Assembly: GCF_028826105.1 (NCBI RefSeq)
Contig: NZ_JAQGPL010000001.1
Coordinates: 1,328,501 to 1,392,500, forward strand
Direction of reading: 5' to 3'
Source: Paenibacillus humicola
GTDB lineage: Bacteria > Bacillota > Bacilli > Paenibacillales > Paenibacillaceae
DNA length: 64,000 nt
Positions within the stretch are counted from its first letter, which is position 1. Every line of letters starts with the position of its first letter. This document shows positions 1 to 7,578 of this stretch, in pieces. The position numbers and the translations under genes were made by a program. The notes under the pieces were generated by a model. It was not told the origin of the DNA and searched no databases. It was given only the letters and a program-made list of their open reading frames with translations.

Positions 1-209
1 TGATCCTGTCCGGAACCTTCGGCCTTTTTGGATTGGGGACTGGATTGATGGCCATCTTAATTCATCTCGTTCATCTGGCTCCGTTCGGTATGCCTTATTT
101 AGCCCCGGTGGCTCCGCAAAACAGCCGCAAGCTGAAGGGCATATTCATTCGGCCGCCGCGAAAGCTTGTCGCACATACCGAATTTAACGACGAGGAGGCC
201 CCCTCTTGA
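1..209 (+). CDS. GerA-family spore germination protein, C-terminal end (partial)
   Basis: The reading frame is open from base 3 to the TGA at 207-209 and has no start in the window. It encodes the last hydrophobic helix and cytoplasmic tail of a GerA-type germinant receptor subunit. The stretch FGLGTGLMAILIHL followed by FGMPYLAPVAP and then an IRPPRK tail matches the C-terminus of the complete GerA protein at 31767-33341 (IGLGALGILVHI, FGVPYFTPVVP, IRAPIW). GerA subunits sit in the spore inner membrane and form receptor complexes with the B and C subunits. The stop overlaps the TTG start of the next gene by 4 bases, so the two are translationally coupled. The identity is firm although only about 68 residues are visible. 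Confidence 0.88.
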   Translation, partial: ILSGTFGLFGLGTGLMAILIHLVHLAPFGMPYLAPVAPQNSRKLKGIFIRPPRKLVAHTEFNDEEAPS

Positions 210-1357
210 AGAAAATAGGCTCTTGTTTCGCGCTGCTCCTTATCGTGCCGTTCGCAACCGGCTGCTGGAATCAGAAGGAGCCGAATCAAGTCGCCTTCGT
301 TATAGGAGGGGCGATGGATTTAACGAAAGACGGACGTTTAGAGGTCAGTAATCAAATCGCAATTCCTTCCGGTCTCGAAAGCGGACAAGACAGCGGGGGC
401 GGATCGATGAAGAAAAGCTTCCGCGTCGTAAGCGCGACCGGGAAGAACTTATTCGATACGGCTCCGAATTTGCAGGTGCAGCTATCCCGCAGGCTGTTTG
501 TCGGGCATCGCAGAGTCATTCTTGTCGGGCAGCGTCTGGCGGAGCATGGAATCGGAGATTTGCTCGACGAATTTATCCGCAACCCGCAATCGGAGCTTCG
601 TTCAAGGATCTTTATCGCGAAAGGCGTCCAAGGAAAAAACCTCCTTTCCGCAAAGCCGGTTTTCGAGCCGCTAGCGGCCGAGTCGCTCACGAATGGACAA
701 GCGGCCCTGGGTTTGAAGCCGTTTTATTTTCATGATTTTTTGTCCGATGTATTAAGCGAAGGCCTGCAGCCCGTTCTGCCGGCGTTCAGCCTGACGGCCT
801 CCAACCAAATCGTGTTTGCCGGAATGGCGGCCATGAACAAAGACGATGGCCTGAAATTGGCGGGATTCCTGAATATAGAGGAGTCTTCGTATGCCAATTG
901 GATCACGAACAGGCAAACCGGTTTTGAAATTACTTCTTTCGTCCCTGAAGGGAAAGGCAATGTTACCCTCAACCTTAAATCATTGGGCAGCCGTATTCGT
1001 GCGGAGACGGTGGGCGACCGAATCCGCATCCACGTTCGACTCACTGGCAAAGGAACCGTCGTCGAGAACAATACGAGTTTGAATCCGACCAAACGGGCGG
1101 ATCTTCGCATCATTCAAGATGAACTGGGGCGAGTCGCCCGGGAATCGGTGCAGCAGATGATCGAAAAAGTTCAAAAGCAGTACAAAACGGATATCTTCGG
1201 GTTCGGAGAACATGTACATTGGCAATATCCCCACCGGTGGAAAACCTTGAAGCGAAATTGGAACAAGACGTTCCCGAAGCTGGACGTTTCGGTCGACGTG
1301 AAGCTTTATGGCAAGGATCCCGGAGAAACCGGCTCTTCGGTCAAGCTCATGCCTTGA
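206..1357 (+). CDS. Ger(x)C family spore germination lipoprotein
   Basis: This 383-residue protein is the C subunit of a germinant receptor, a lipoprotein on the outer face of the spore inner membrane. A signal peptide ends in FATGC, with Cys20 as the lipidated residue, followed by WNQKE, the typical start of a mature GerC. The start is TTG, chosen because it gives the signal peptide and overlaps the upstream stop; GAGGAGG lies about 7 bases upstream. The C-terminal half carries the usual GerC pattern (KGTVVENNT, then VQKQYKTDIFGFG). The paralog at 33384-34559 aligns along its whole length. The gene sits between gerA and gerB in a normal ger operon. Confidence 0.93.
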   Translation: MKKIGSCFALLLIVPFATGCWNQKEPNQVAFVIGGAMDLTKDGRLEVSNQIAIPSGLESGQDSGGGSMKKSFRVVSATGKNLFDTAPNLQVQLSRRLFVGHRRVILVGQRLAEHGIGDLLDEFIRNPQSELRSRIFIAKGVQGKNLLSAKPVFEPLAAESLTNGQAALGLKPFYFHDFLSDVLSEGLQPVLPAFSLTASNQIVFAGMAAMNKDDGLKLAGFLNIEESSYANWITNRQTGFEITSFVPEGKGNVTLNLKSLGSRIRAETVGDRIRIHVRLTGKGTVVENNTSLNPTKRADLRIIQDELGRVARESVQQMIEKVQKQYKTDIFGFGEHVHWQYPHRWKTLKRNWNKTFPKLDVSVDVKLYGKDPGETGSSVKLMP

Positions 1358-1401
1358 TCCGGATTCGCATGGCCTAACATCGAAAAGGGGCGGGAGCTAC
1401 T

Positions 1402-2484
1402 ATGAAGCTGTCAAGCGCGCAATTGGTTTGGATAATCGTAACGGAAGTTTGTGCGATAATCGGGGTTCGAATTTCGCCGGCAATCGCCATATCTCAACAA
1501 GACACGTGGATTTCGATGCTGGCGGCGGGTGTCATAGGCGCGGCTTTGACTTTGTTTACCGTTCACTTGAGCATGCTGAATCCCGGCCAAACGTTGACCC
1601 AATTCAGCAGGGCGCTGCTGGGCAAATGGTTCGGGCGAATAGTCGTCCTTCCGTACCTCGCGGCCTGGTATTCGTTCTGCACCGTTATACTTCGTGATTT
1701 CACCGGCTTTTTGCAGCCGATTCTGATCGACAGGACGCCCCTGTGGATCATGATGCTGATCATAATGGGCTTGATGATCTATTTGACTTCTACCGCAGGC
1801 ATAACGGGAATCGGACGTTTATGTCAAATCGTGGGACCCGTCATTATTATTACGTTGGTCATCAGTTTCGTTTTAAATGCGGGCCATGCGAAAGGGCACT
1901 ATTTGCTGCCCGTCTTTTCCGATACCGGATGGATCAGCATCGTGAAAGGATCGCTGGGTCCCGCCATTTGGCTCCCGGGACCTTATACCTTGCTGGTCGT
2001 CGTCGCATTTATGCGGAATCCCCGCAAAGCGCTTTCCAGTTCCTTGATCGGCGTAGGCATTACCATTGTCCTCGCTCTTGCCGCTACTTTAATGGTGCTT
2101 ATGGTCTTCGGTCCGAATTTAGCGGCCAAAATCAGATATCCTTACTTTTTATACGTAAGAACCGTCGATATTCTGGACTTTATCCAAAATATGGACATCT
2201 TTTTTATGTTTATTTGGATCTTCGGCGTATCGGCCCAATTATCGTTATTATTGTTCGTCGCGAGTCACGAATCGGCCCAATGGTTCAAGGCGAAAAGCTG
2301 GCGAAAATTCATGTGGTTCAGCGCGCCGGCGATTTATGCGATGGCGCTCCTGATTCCGGACGAAACGGGATTTGAGGCTTATTACAATTTTGGGCTGTAC
2401 GTCGTTTTTCCCATCTGCGGGATTGCGATTCCTCTTCTGCTTTGGATCGTTACGTTATTCAGAAGGAAATCGGTTGCCACTTGA
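1402..2484 (+). CDS. GerB-type spore germination permease (GerAB/ArcD/ProY family)
   Basis: This is a 360-residue integral membrane protein with about ten hydrophobic helices, of the amino-acid-permease-like family that binds the germinant in Ger receptors. The first helix begins MKLSSAQLVWIIV and the third block ends in the GKWFGRIV loop, both typical of the family. A GGGGCGGGAG ribosome site precedes the ATG. It follows gerC by 44 bases and closes the A-C-B operon. No terminator is seen after it; decayed sequence begins within 30 bases. A second gerB of the same length class is at 34832-35926 on the other strand. Confidence 0.92.
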   Translation: MKLSSAQLVWIIVTEVCAIIGVRISPAIAISQQDTWISMLAAGVIGAALTLFTVHLSMLNPGQTLTQFSRALLGKWFGRIVVLPYLAAWYSFCTVILRDFTGFLQPILIDRTPLWIMMLIIMGLMIYLTSTAGITGIGRLCQIVGPVIIITLVISFVLNAGHAKGHYLLPVFSDTGWISIVKGSLGPAIWLPGPYTLLVVVAFMRNPRKALSSSLIGVGITIVLALAATLMVLMVFGPNLAAKIRYPYFLYVRTVDILDFIQNMDIFFMFIWIFGVSAQLSLLLFVASHESAQWFKAKSWRKFMWFSAPAIYAMALLIPDETGFEAYYNFGLYVVFPICGIAIPLLLWIVTLFRRKSVAT

Positions 2485-2509
2485 ATGATGGATTTTTGAC
2501 TCCGTTTCA

Positions 2510-2713
2510 ATGAAACCTGACATGCTGCAGCATCGACCATCCGTGCCAAGCTCGCGGCGGTCCGGGGCACGAAGCGGAAGCGTTCAACGCCAACACCGCG
2601 ACCCTGCTGGAATCGCTGCAGCTTGGGGGGCGGGCTTCAGCGGCATTATGGCCAACTTTCATCCGGAGCTGTATACGTGGCTCAAGGCATGCTTCGACAT
2701 CCGACAGTATTGA
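2510..2713 (+). pseudogene. Internally deleted remnant of the dapA-like gene
   Basis: This stretch is a shrunken copy of the aldolase gene at 16674-17594. It joins three pieces: the first codons (ATGAAACCTGACAT, matching GTGAAACCTGACAT at 16674), the middle part matching about 17188-17350 with scattered substitutions and small indels, and the last codons (CAAGGCATGCTTCG, matching 17573-17586). The second junction lies at a shared TCAAGG. A 67-codon frame stays open, but the middle is read out of the parent frame until GFSGIMANFHPELYTW, where the parent frame resumes. It lacks the Schiff-base lysine and most of the barrel, so it cannot be an aldolase. Confidence 0.85.
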
Positions 2714-2918
2714 ACTCAAACAAAATCATTTAAGGCGGAGGGCTTGATTATACGGCTCTCCGCCCTATTCATTTTATAACCCCATTCATCGGTCCGATTA
2801 TGGCTGAAACAAGAAGATTGATCCAGAAATTGACGAGAATCAGACCGCTTTCTAAAACGTCTTCCATGCTATAATTGATTAGTTGTGGCTATCTATCATC
2901 ACGGACGGGGGGCTCGCA
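2714..2918. other. Intergenic stretch with a hairpin and a promoter-like site
   Basis: No gene is seen here. An inverted repeat GGCGGAG (2734-2740) and CTCCGCC (2758-2764) could form a hairpin, but no U-tract follows, so it is a weak terminator candidate. An extended -10 box lies at 2867-2875. Confidence 0.4.
2867..2875 (+). promoter_or_regulatory. Extended -10 promoter element
   Basis: TGCTATAAT is a perfect extended -10 (TGnTATAAT). It lies 43 bases before the first ATG of the broken oxidoreductase. No good -35 is seen at 17 bases. It may now drive only a pseudogene. Confidence 0.45.
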
Positions 2919-3776
2919 ATGAGAATTTTGTCCGGAGCGCCCGTCCTGCAGGGGCGGGAAGCGGACCGGCTGACGCAGCCGATGACGATGAAGTTCCGGA
3001 TGCGCGGCGTTGATCCCGCTGCCGTGAAGCGGTATATGTTGGAGCATCCGGACGAATTTTACCGCAAGACGCCGATCGCCGAGCTGCCGAACCTGCCGTT
3101 GTCCGCGGTGCAGGGCTTCTACAAGCATTGGAAAGAGGCCGGGCTGCCGATTCAACCGCGACCAGGTGCTGTTCTTTACCGGTCCGGAGGAGGACGAGGT
3201 GCTGGTGAATATGACCCGCTTGCAGGGGCTGGACGGCACGAACGTGGAGCATTTGACGGAGGCGGAAGAAATCGGGCGGCGGCAGGTGCTGATGGTTGCC
3301 GACTTTATGAAACGCAAGCTCCCGGGATTCGAGCGGGCGTCCATTTCCCAGGTCGGAGCGCAAATCGGTATCCGCGAAACGCGGCGGATGGACGGTCAAG
3401 TCACGCTGCAAATCGAGGATGTGACGGAAGGCCGGCGGTCGGCGGAAGCGATCGCACGCAGCGGCTATCCGATCGACATCCACGATCCGAAGAGTAAAGG
3501 CGTGACGGGGGCCGGATCGCAGGCGACGGCGCCTACGATATCCCATACGGCACGCTGCTGCCGAGAAAAATCGATAATTTGCTGGCCGGCGGCCGCTGCA
3601 TCTCGACATGCTACGAGGCTTTTGCGACGACCCGCCTCACCCCGGGCTGCATGGCGACCGGGCAGGCGGCGGGAACCGCAGCCGCGATAGCAGCCGCCGC
3701 GGGACGCTCTCCGCAGGAGCTGGGCGTATCGGCGCTGCAGGAGGCGCTCGTTCGAGGCGGGGCTGTTTTATCTTAG
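2919..3776 (+). pseudogene. Broken FAD-dependent oxidoreductase, 5' truncated with two frameshifts
   Basis: Three consecutive reading frames give parts of one protein of the FAD_oxidored family. About 2919-3150 encodes GAPVLQGREADRLTQPMTM and onward. About 3150-3515 is in the +1 frame and encodes FFTGPEEDEVLVNMTRLQG through GIRETRRM and YPIDIHDP. About 3520-3776 is in a third frame and encodes DIPYGTLLPRKIDNLLAGG through TPGCMATGQAAGTAAA. Frameshifts fall near 3150 (around LPIQP, where LPFNRDQV is expected) and near 3520. The N-terminal FAD-binding GxGxxG region, roughly 170 residues, is missing. It is non-functional as written unless the frameshifts are sequencing errors, and even then it lacks the FAD-binding end. 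Confidence 0.85.
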
Positions 3777-3873
3777 CCAATGATAGATCCGCTCAAATCA
3801 TTCATCCAGGCCAAAAAGGTCCGGGACGGAGACGAATGAGACCAAGAAGGATGCCGGGTACCACCGACAAAGA

Positions 3874-3906
3874 AGCCGCTTCCCATCCCTCGGGAAACGG
3901 CTTTTT
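3874..3906 (+). terminator. Rho-independent terminator
   Basis: Stem AGCCGCTTCCC pairs with GGGAAACGGCT (one wobble) around a 7-base loop and is followed by TTTTT. It lies about 100 bases after the oxidoreductase remnant. Confidence 0.8.
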
Positions 3907-4098
3907 CGTTGCGTTTTAGGACCGCGGCATAGATGCACCGGTCACCTCTAAGCCTTACTGAGCTCTCACGGAGACGACTGCCGCGGTTCAATTGCTCCAT
4001 TTTTTGCTCAACAAACTGGCAGGATTGCGCAACATTACTTCAAAGTTAGCGTCCTAGTATTAGTCCGCTAAAGATTGCCAAGAAAGGAATGAAATATT
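3907..4098. other. Leader-like intergenic stretch with a long-range inverted repeat
   Basis: The 9-base perfect inverted repeat ACCGCGGCA (3921-3929) and TGCCGCGGT (3979-3987) encloses about 50 bases, upstream of the stalk-domain gene. It could close a multi-branched RNA. I could not match it to a known riboswitch class. No gene is seen. Confidence 0.3.
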
Positions 4099-4537
4099 TT
4101 GAAAAAGGTGCTCACAGGAATTTTCGCTGCATTAATTTTATCTATTTCTTCACCTGCATACGCTGCAGATGTGCAAATAAAAATTGAAGGAAAGACGATT
4201 GCCTCCAATGTGACGCCCGAAATAAAGAACAATCGAACGATGGTGCCGTTGCGTTTGATCAGTGAAAATTTGGGAGCCAAGGTTAACTGGTCGGGTTCGG
4301 AAGCTACACTCGAAAAAAACGATCTGCTGGTAAGCTTAAAATTGAAGAGCAATACAGCGATGAAGAATGGTAAACCCGTGCTGCTCGACGCAGCACCCTA
4401 TATCAAGAATAATCGCATCATGGTTCCGCTTCGCTTGGTATTCGTTTACCTATTCTGCCTTTCAATCGATCTACCAGATTATTGATACGGCCGGGAAGAA
4501 CGGTTTTTTGACGACAATCAGCGATACAAATCCTTAA
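4099..4537 (+). pseudogene. Truncated, frameshifted secreted stalk-domain protein (copper amine oxidase N-terminal-like)
   Basis: A TTG start with AGAAAGGA upstream opens a protein with a signal peptide (cleavage after AYA, about residue 22) and a stalk domain of the Cu_amine_oxidN1 family. The first repeat gives NNRTMVPLRLISENLGAKV and NWSG; the second, NNRIMVPLRL, is cut off at the point where the EALGA motif should follow. The frame then runs to a stop at 4485 with an unrelated tail. The +1 frame from about 4439 to the TAA at 4535-4537 reads SFTYSAFQSIYQIIDTAG and on to ISDTNP, which looks like a real protein end. An internal deletion plus frameshift seems to have fused the two ends of a longer cell-surface protein. 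Confidence 0.7.
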
Positions 4538-4579
4538 GGCAACAATGTGAACTGGCACGTTACATTGGGGGTTATTTCC

Positions 4580-5266
4580 ATGCTTACTTCAAAGATGAAT
4601 CCAGCAGAATTAACCATAGATCAAATTACCAAAGTAGTGTTTGGCGATGGTCAGTACACCGATGACGGAACTGCGAATGGAGAATGCATATTTGTTTTTG
4701 GCGGATCGTATCTATCAAGAGCGGTAAAGGCGGTTGAATTGTTTAAGAAAGGTCGAGCCCCTTATATTTTGTTTACCGGCGGGGATAAATTTGGACAAAA
4801 AAAACCGCCGGAAGCAATTGTCCTGCAGGGCGAGGGAAGAAGACTGGGCGTGCCTAATGAATCCATTTTAATTGAAACACAGTCTAATCACACGAAAGAA
4901 AATATACTGTGTTCACTCACCGTTCTTGATCGTGCAATAGGCTTAGAAAACATTAAACGTTTGTTGTTAGTCAGTTCGCCCGGGCACATGCGTAGATGCC
5001 TTCTTATGTTAAAAACATTTATGCCGCCGTGGTATCAATATATGTGGTGCCCTGATGATCGAGTTGTAGGGCAAGCTAACAACTGGTGGCAGGATGAGGA
5101 GGAAGTTATCAGGGTCAAAGCTGAACTGTATAAGGTCATCGACGGTGTGAGAGGGAAATATTTCGTAGACGACGATGTGGAGTTAGATAGTGAGACGTGC
5201 GGATTGACCGGCGAAGAGCAGGAATGGGTGCTGTTCCGAAGCGCGCAGGCGCTGTACCGGCTTTGA
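4580..5266 (+). CDS. YdcF/ElyC family protein (DUF218)
   Basis: A 228-residue protein of the DUF218 family, which includes E. coli SanA, ElyC and YdcF; family roles are in the cell envelope or unknown. The core motifs are present: CIFVFGGSYLSRAVKAVELF, then PYILFTGG, then an ESILIETQSNHTKEN segment and LLLVSSPGHMRRC. There is no signal peptide or membrane helix, so this is a cytosolic type. I chose the ATG at 4580, preceded by TGGGGG about ten bases upstream; a GTG at 4547 is possible but adds residues unlike the family. The upstream gene is broken, so this gene probably stands alone. Function is unknown. Confidence 0.75.
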   Translation: MLTSKMNPAELTIDQITKVVFGDGQYTDDGTANGECIFVFGGSYLSRAVKAVELFKKGRAPYILFTGGDKFGQKKPPEAIVLQGEGRRLGVPNESILIETQSNHTKENILCSLTVLDRAIGLENIKRLLLVSSPGHMRRCLLMLKTFMPPWYQYMWCPDDRVVGQANNWWQDEEEVIRVKAELYKVIDGVRGKYFVDDDVELDSETCGLTGEEQEWVLFRSAQALYRL

Positions 5267-5422
5267 AGCGCTTGCCGTTGACGGTGCATTCGCATCGTAA
5301 AGAGAACGAACGAGACGCCTGGATGCGGAATCGGCATGAATCTTACATCATCCGATTGCGGAGTCGTGGTATCCAGCGGGCGGCTTAAGCTCAATCATAC
5401 GATACGAAAGGCGGAGGAAACG

Positions 5423-6715
5423 ATGCAGCGACTGAAAATAAGTGAAAATAAACGGTTTCTCGTACACGAAGACGGCACGCTTTTTTTCTGGCTCGGCGAC
5501 ACGGCATGGGAGCTGTTTCACAAGCTGAACCGGGAGGAGGCGGACCTGTACCTCCGCAACCGGGCTGAGCGCCGGTTTTCGGTTATTCAAGCCGTGGCGC
5601 TTGCCGAGATGGAGGGACTGACGACGGACAACGCCTACGGGCGGCGCCCGCTGAAGATGAACGCCTCCGGGCAGTACGACCCGACGCTTCCGGATACGGA
5701 AGGGAACGATCATTACTGGAACCACGTCGATTATATCGTCGACCGGGCGGCCGCTCTTGGCCTCTATGTCGCTTTGCTGCCGACATGGGGGGACAAATAC
5801 AATTTGTTGTGGGGCAAGGGTCCGGTCGTGTTCAACGCGGACAATGCGCGCGTCTACGGCCGGTGGCTCGGGGACCGGTACAAAGACCGCCCGAACATCG
5901 TTTGGGTGCTCGGCGGCGACCGGCCGCTGCATACGATGGAGCATTTTGCGGTCAACCGCGCGCTTGCCGAAGGGCTGCGGGAGGGCGACGGCGGCAGCCA
6001 TTTAATCACGTTCCATCCGCCGGGCGGCCAATCCTCTTCGCTTCCGCTGCACCGCGAGGATTGGATCGATTTCAACATGATTCAGTCCGGCCATCACGAA
6101 TGGATCCGGACGAACTACAAGAAGGTCGGCGAGGACTACGCGCGGCAGCCGGTGAAACCGACGCTCGACGCGGAGCCGTGCTACGAGGACCACCCGATCA
6201 ATTTCAAAGCGGAGAACGGTTATTTCGACGCGGCGGACGTCCGGCGCGGTGCCTATTACGCCTTATTTGCCGGCGCGTTCGGGCATACGTACGGCCATCA
6301 TTCGGTCTGGTCGATGACCACCGAGCCTGGGGCATATTTCATCATGACTTGGCGCGACGCGATCGAGCGGCCGGGCGCCGCGCAAATGCGGCATATGCGC
6401 GATCTGATGGAATCGCGGCCGTTCCTGGAGCGGGTTCCCGACCAGAGCCTCATCGCCGACAACCTGCCCGGTGCGAACTATATGGCCGCGACGCGGGGCG
6501 AACGCTACGCCATGATTTATTCGCCGAACGGCATTCCGTTCAAAGTCGCGATGGGCATTATCCGCGGAACGACGGTCAAGGCGTCCTGGTTTGACCCGCG
6601 CACCGGCCAGTGGCGGGATGCGGGCGAGCGCCCGAACAGCGGCATAGCCGAATTCGTGCCCCCGACCAGCGGCCGGGACGGCGATTGGGTGCTCGTATTG
6701 GATGGAATCGGTTAG
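5423..6715 (+). CDS. GH140-like glycoside hydrolase (DUF4038, putative apiosidase-type)
   Basis: A 430-residue protein with the DUF4038 TIM-barrel pattern: FLVHEDGTLFFWLGDTAWEL near the N-terminus, then FSVIQAVALAEMEG, NHVDYIVDRAAALGLYVALL and NIVWVLGGDRPL. The C-terminal about 90 residues (YMAATRGERYAMIYSPNG, WFDPRTGQW) fit the collagen-binding-like domain usually attached to this family. By analogy with GH140 apiosidases the acids are likely Asp166 (GGD) and Glu251 (DAEPCYE); this is inference. No signal peptide is seen, so it would act on imported oligosaccharides. The ATG is set by GGCGGAGG five bases upstream. It is the only intact carbohydrate enzyme in this partly decayed stretch, and a terminator follows 135 bases later. 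Confidence 0.85.
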   Translation: MQRLKISENKRFLVHEDGTLFFWLGDTAWELFHKLNREEADLYLRNRAERRFSVIQAVALAEMEGLTTDNAYGRRPLKMNASGQYDPTLPDTEGNDHYWNHVDYIVDRAAALGLYVALLPTWGDKYNLLWGKGPVVFNADNARVYGRWLGDRYKDRPNIVWVLGGDRPLHTMEHFAVNRALAEGLREGDGGSHLITFHPPGGQSSSLPLHREDWIDFNMIQSGHHEWIRTNYKKVGEDYARQPVKPTLDAEPCYEDHPINFKAENGYFDAADVRRGAYYALFAGAFGHTYGHHSVWSMTTEPGAYFIMTWRDAIERPGAAQMRHMRDLMESRPFLERVPDQSLIADNLPGANYMAATRGERYAMIYSPNGIPFKVAMGIIRGTTVKASWFDPRTGQWRDAGERPNSGIAEFVPPTSGRDGDWVLVLDGIG

Positions 6716-6839
6716 CGGGAGCTTTGCATTATATGCTGCACCGGCTATGAAACCGGCGGGATCGAGAAGGGCGAGGGTCGGGTCGAATTTACCCGTGGAG
6801 CAGCGGTATTCAAATGGTACTTATGTTCGTTTTTTTTGA

Positions 6840-7291
6840 CTTGAATCTCGAGATCCGTCACGGACGGATCTTTTTTACATTACACCCAAACTAGCGTAGA
6901 GCGGCATCGTTTCGAAAAATCCATCCTGTCATAATTAAATTTAATTTGGATACCTATACAAAAGGAAGCAGACAAAGGGGAGCCCGGCAAACACCCATTT
7001 ACATCGACTCTTGTCACTCCGACTGGTATCCACGATGGCGATTTGTCATTATGTTACTGGGATTTTAAAAGGCCGGGAGCTTTTTTGTCTGGACAGCCTG
7101 TGACAGGTAGGGGACAATTTATCAACACCCCAGCGGATCGATGAGCCGCTGAGGTTCAGGAATAACATGGAACTGATGATCGAGTCTATTATGCTCTGAA
7201 ACAGAAGCATCAGCGACATTCTGATTACCGACCTCGATATGATTAATATTGGCGCCTATCGCAGTGAGGATTTCTGGGTGCTGGGCGAAAT
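6840..7291 (+). pseudogene. Decayed copy of the YesM-type kinase leader and gene start
   Basis: This stretch matches 21874-22571 nearly base for base. It begins with the same GATCCGTC terminator hairpin, the ATAATTAAATTTAATTTGG tract and the AGCAGACAAAGGGGAGCC leader. It then skips about 248 bases of the parent (roughly 22150-22397, including the start codon and first membrane helix) and resumes at AATTTATCAA through GGATTTCTGGGTGCTG. Point changes include CTCTCGAAC becoming CTCTGAAAC, which creates a stop in the parent frame. Similarity ends at about 7291. No protein can be made. With the 2510-2713 remnant it marks an old duplication. Confidence 0.88.
6851..6876 (+). terminator. Rho-independent terminator
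   Basis: GATCCGTC and GACGGATC form a perfect 8-base stem with a 3-base loop, followed by TTTTTT. The same hairpin recurs at 21886 as part of the duplicated segment. It would end the GH140-like transcript. Confidence 0.85.
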
Positions 7292-7578
7292 CGCCGGCTG
7301 CCGCGCAGTCTGTCGGATCCCTTTTCCCTCCGCTAGCTGAAGTAACGAACAGGGTTGTACAGTGATGCTGTTGAATAGGGTATCAGATACGAGCATGTCG
7401 AGGTGAAAAAAGATTTAATGGTCTTACAGGCAGGTTAAGGATATTGAGGATAATTTGTCGTAGCGACTTTATTTATGTAAGCGTTTACCGGGTCGAGCTT
7501 CACCTGCAAACAACCTCGCCCCGTACTATCAATTCAAACTCACTCGTCAAGATTAATTCAATAAGTTGGAGGTGCAAT
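7292..7578. other. Upstream region of the AraC regulator
   Basis: No gene is seen between the end of the kinase remnant and the AraC start. The stretch holds the cre-like site at 7476-7489 and a GGAGGTG ribosome site just before the ATG. Confidence 0.5.
7476..7489 (+). promoter_or_regulatory. Catabolite-responsive element (CcpA cre)
   Basis: TGTAAGCGTTTACC fits the Bacillota cre consensus TGWAARCGYTWNCW at 13 of 14 positions. It lies 90 bases before the AraC start codon, so sugar locus A is probably under carbon catabolite control. Confidence 0.7.

Noticed and set aside
3907..4098. c-di-AMP or c-di-GMP riboswitch upstream of the stalk-protein gene
   Set aside because: The conserved core sequences of those classes are not present.
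5263..5276. TTGAAGCGCTTGCC as a cre site before the GH140-like gene
   Set aside because: Only 11 of 14 positions match and part of it lies in the end of the upstream gene.
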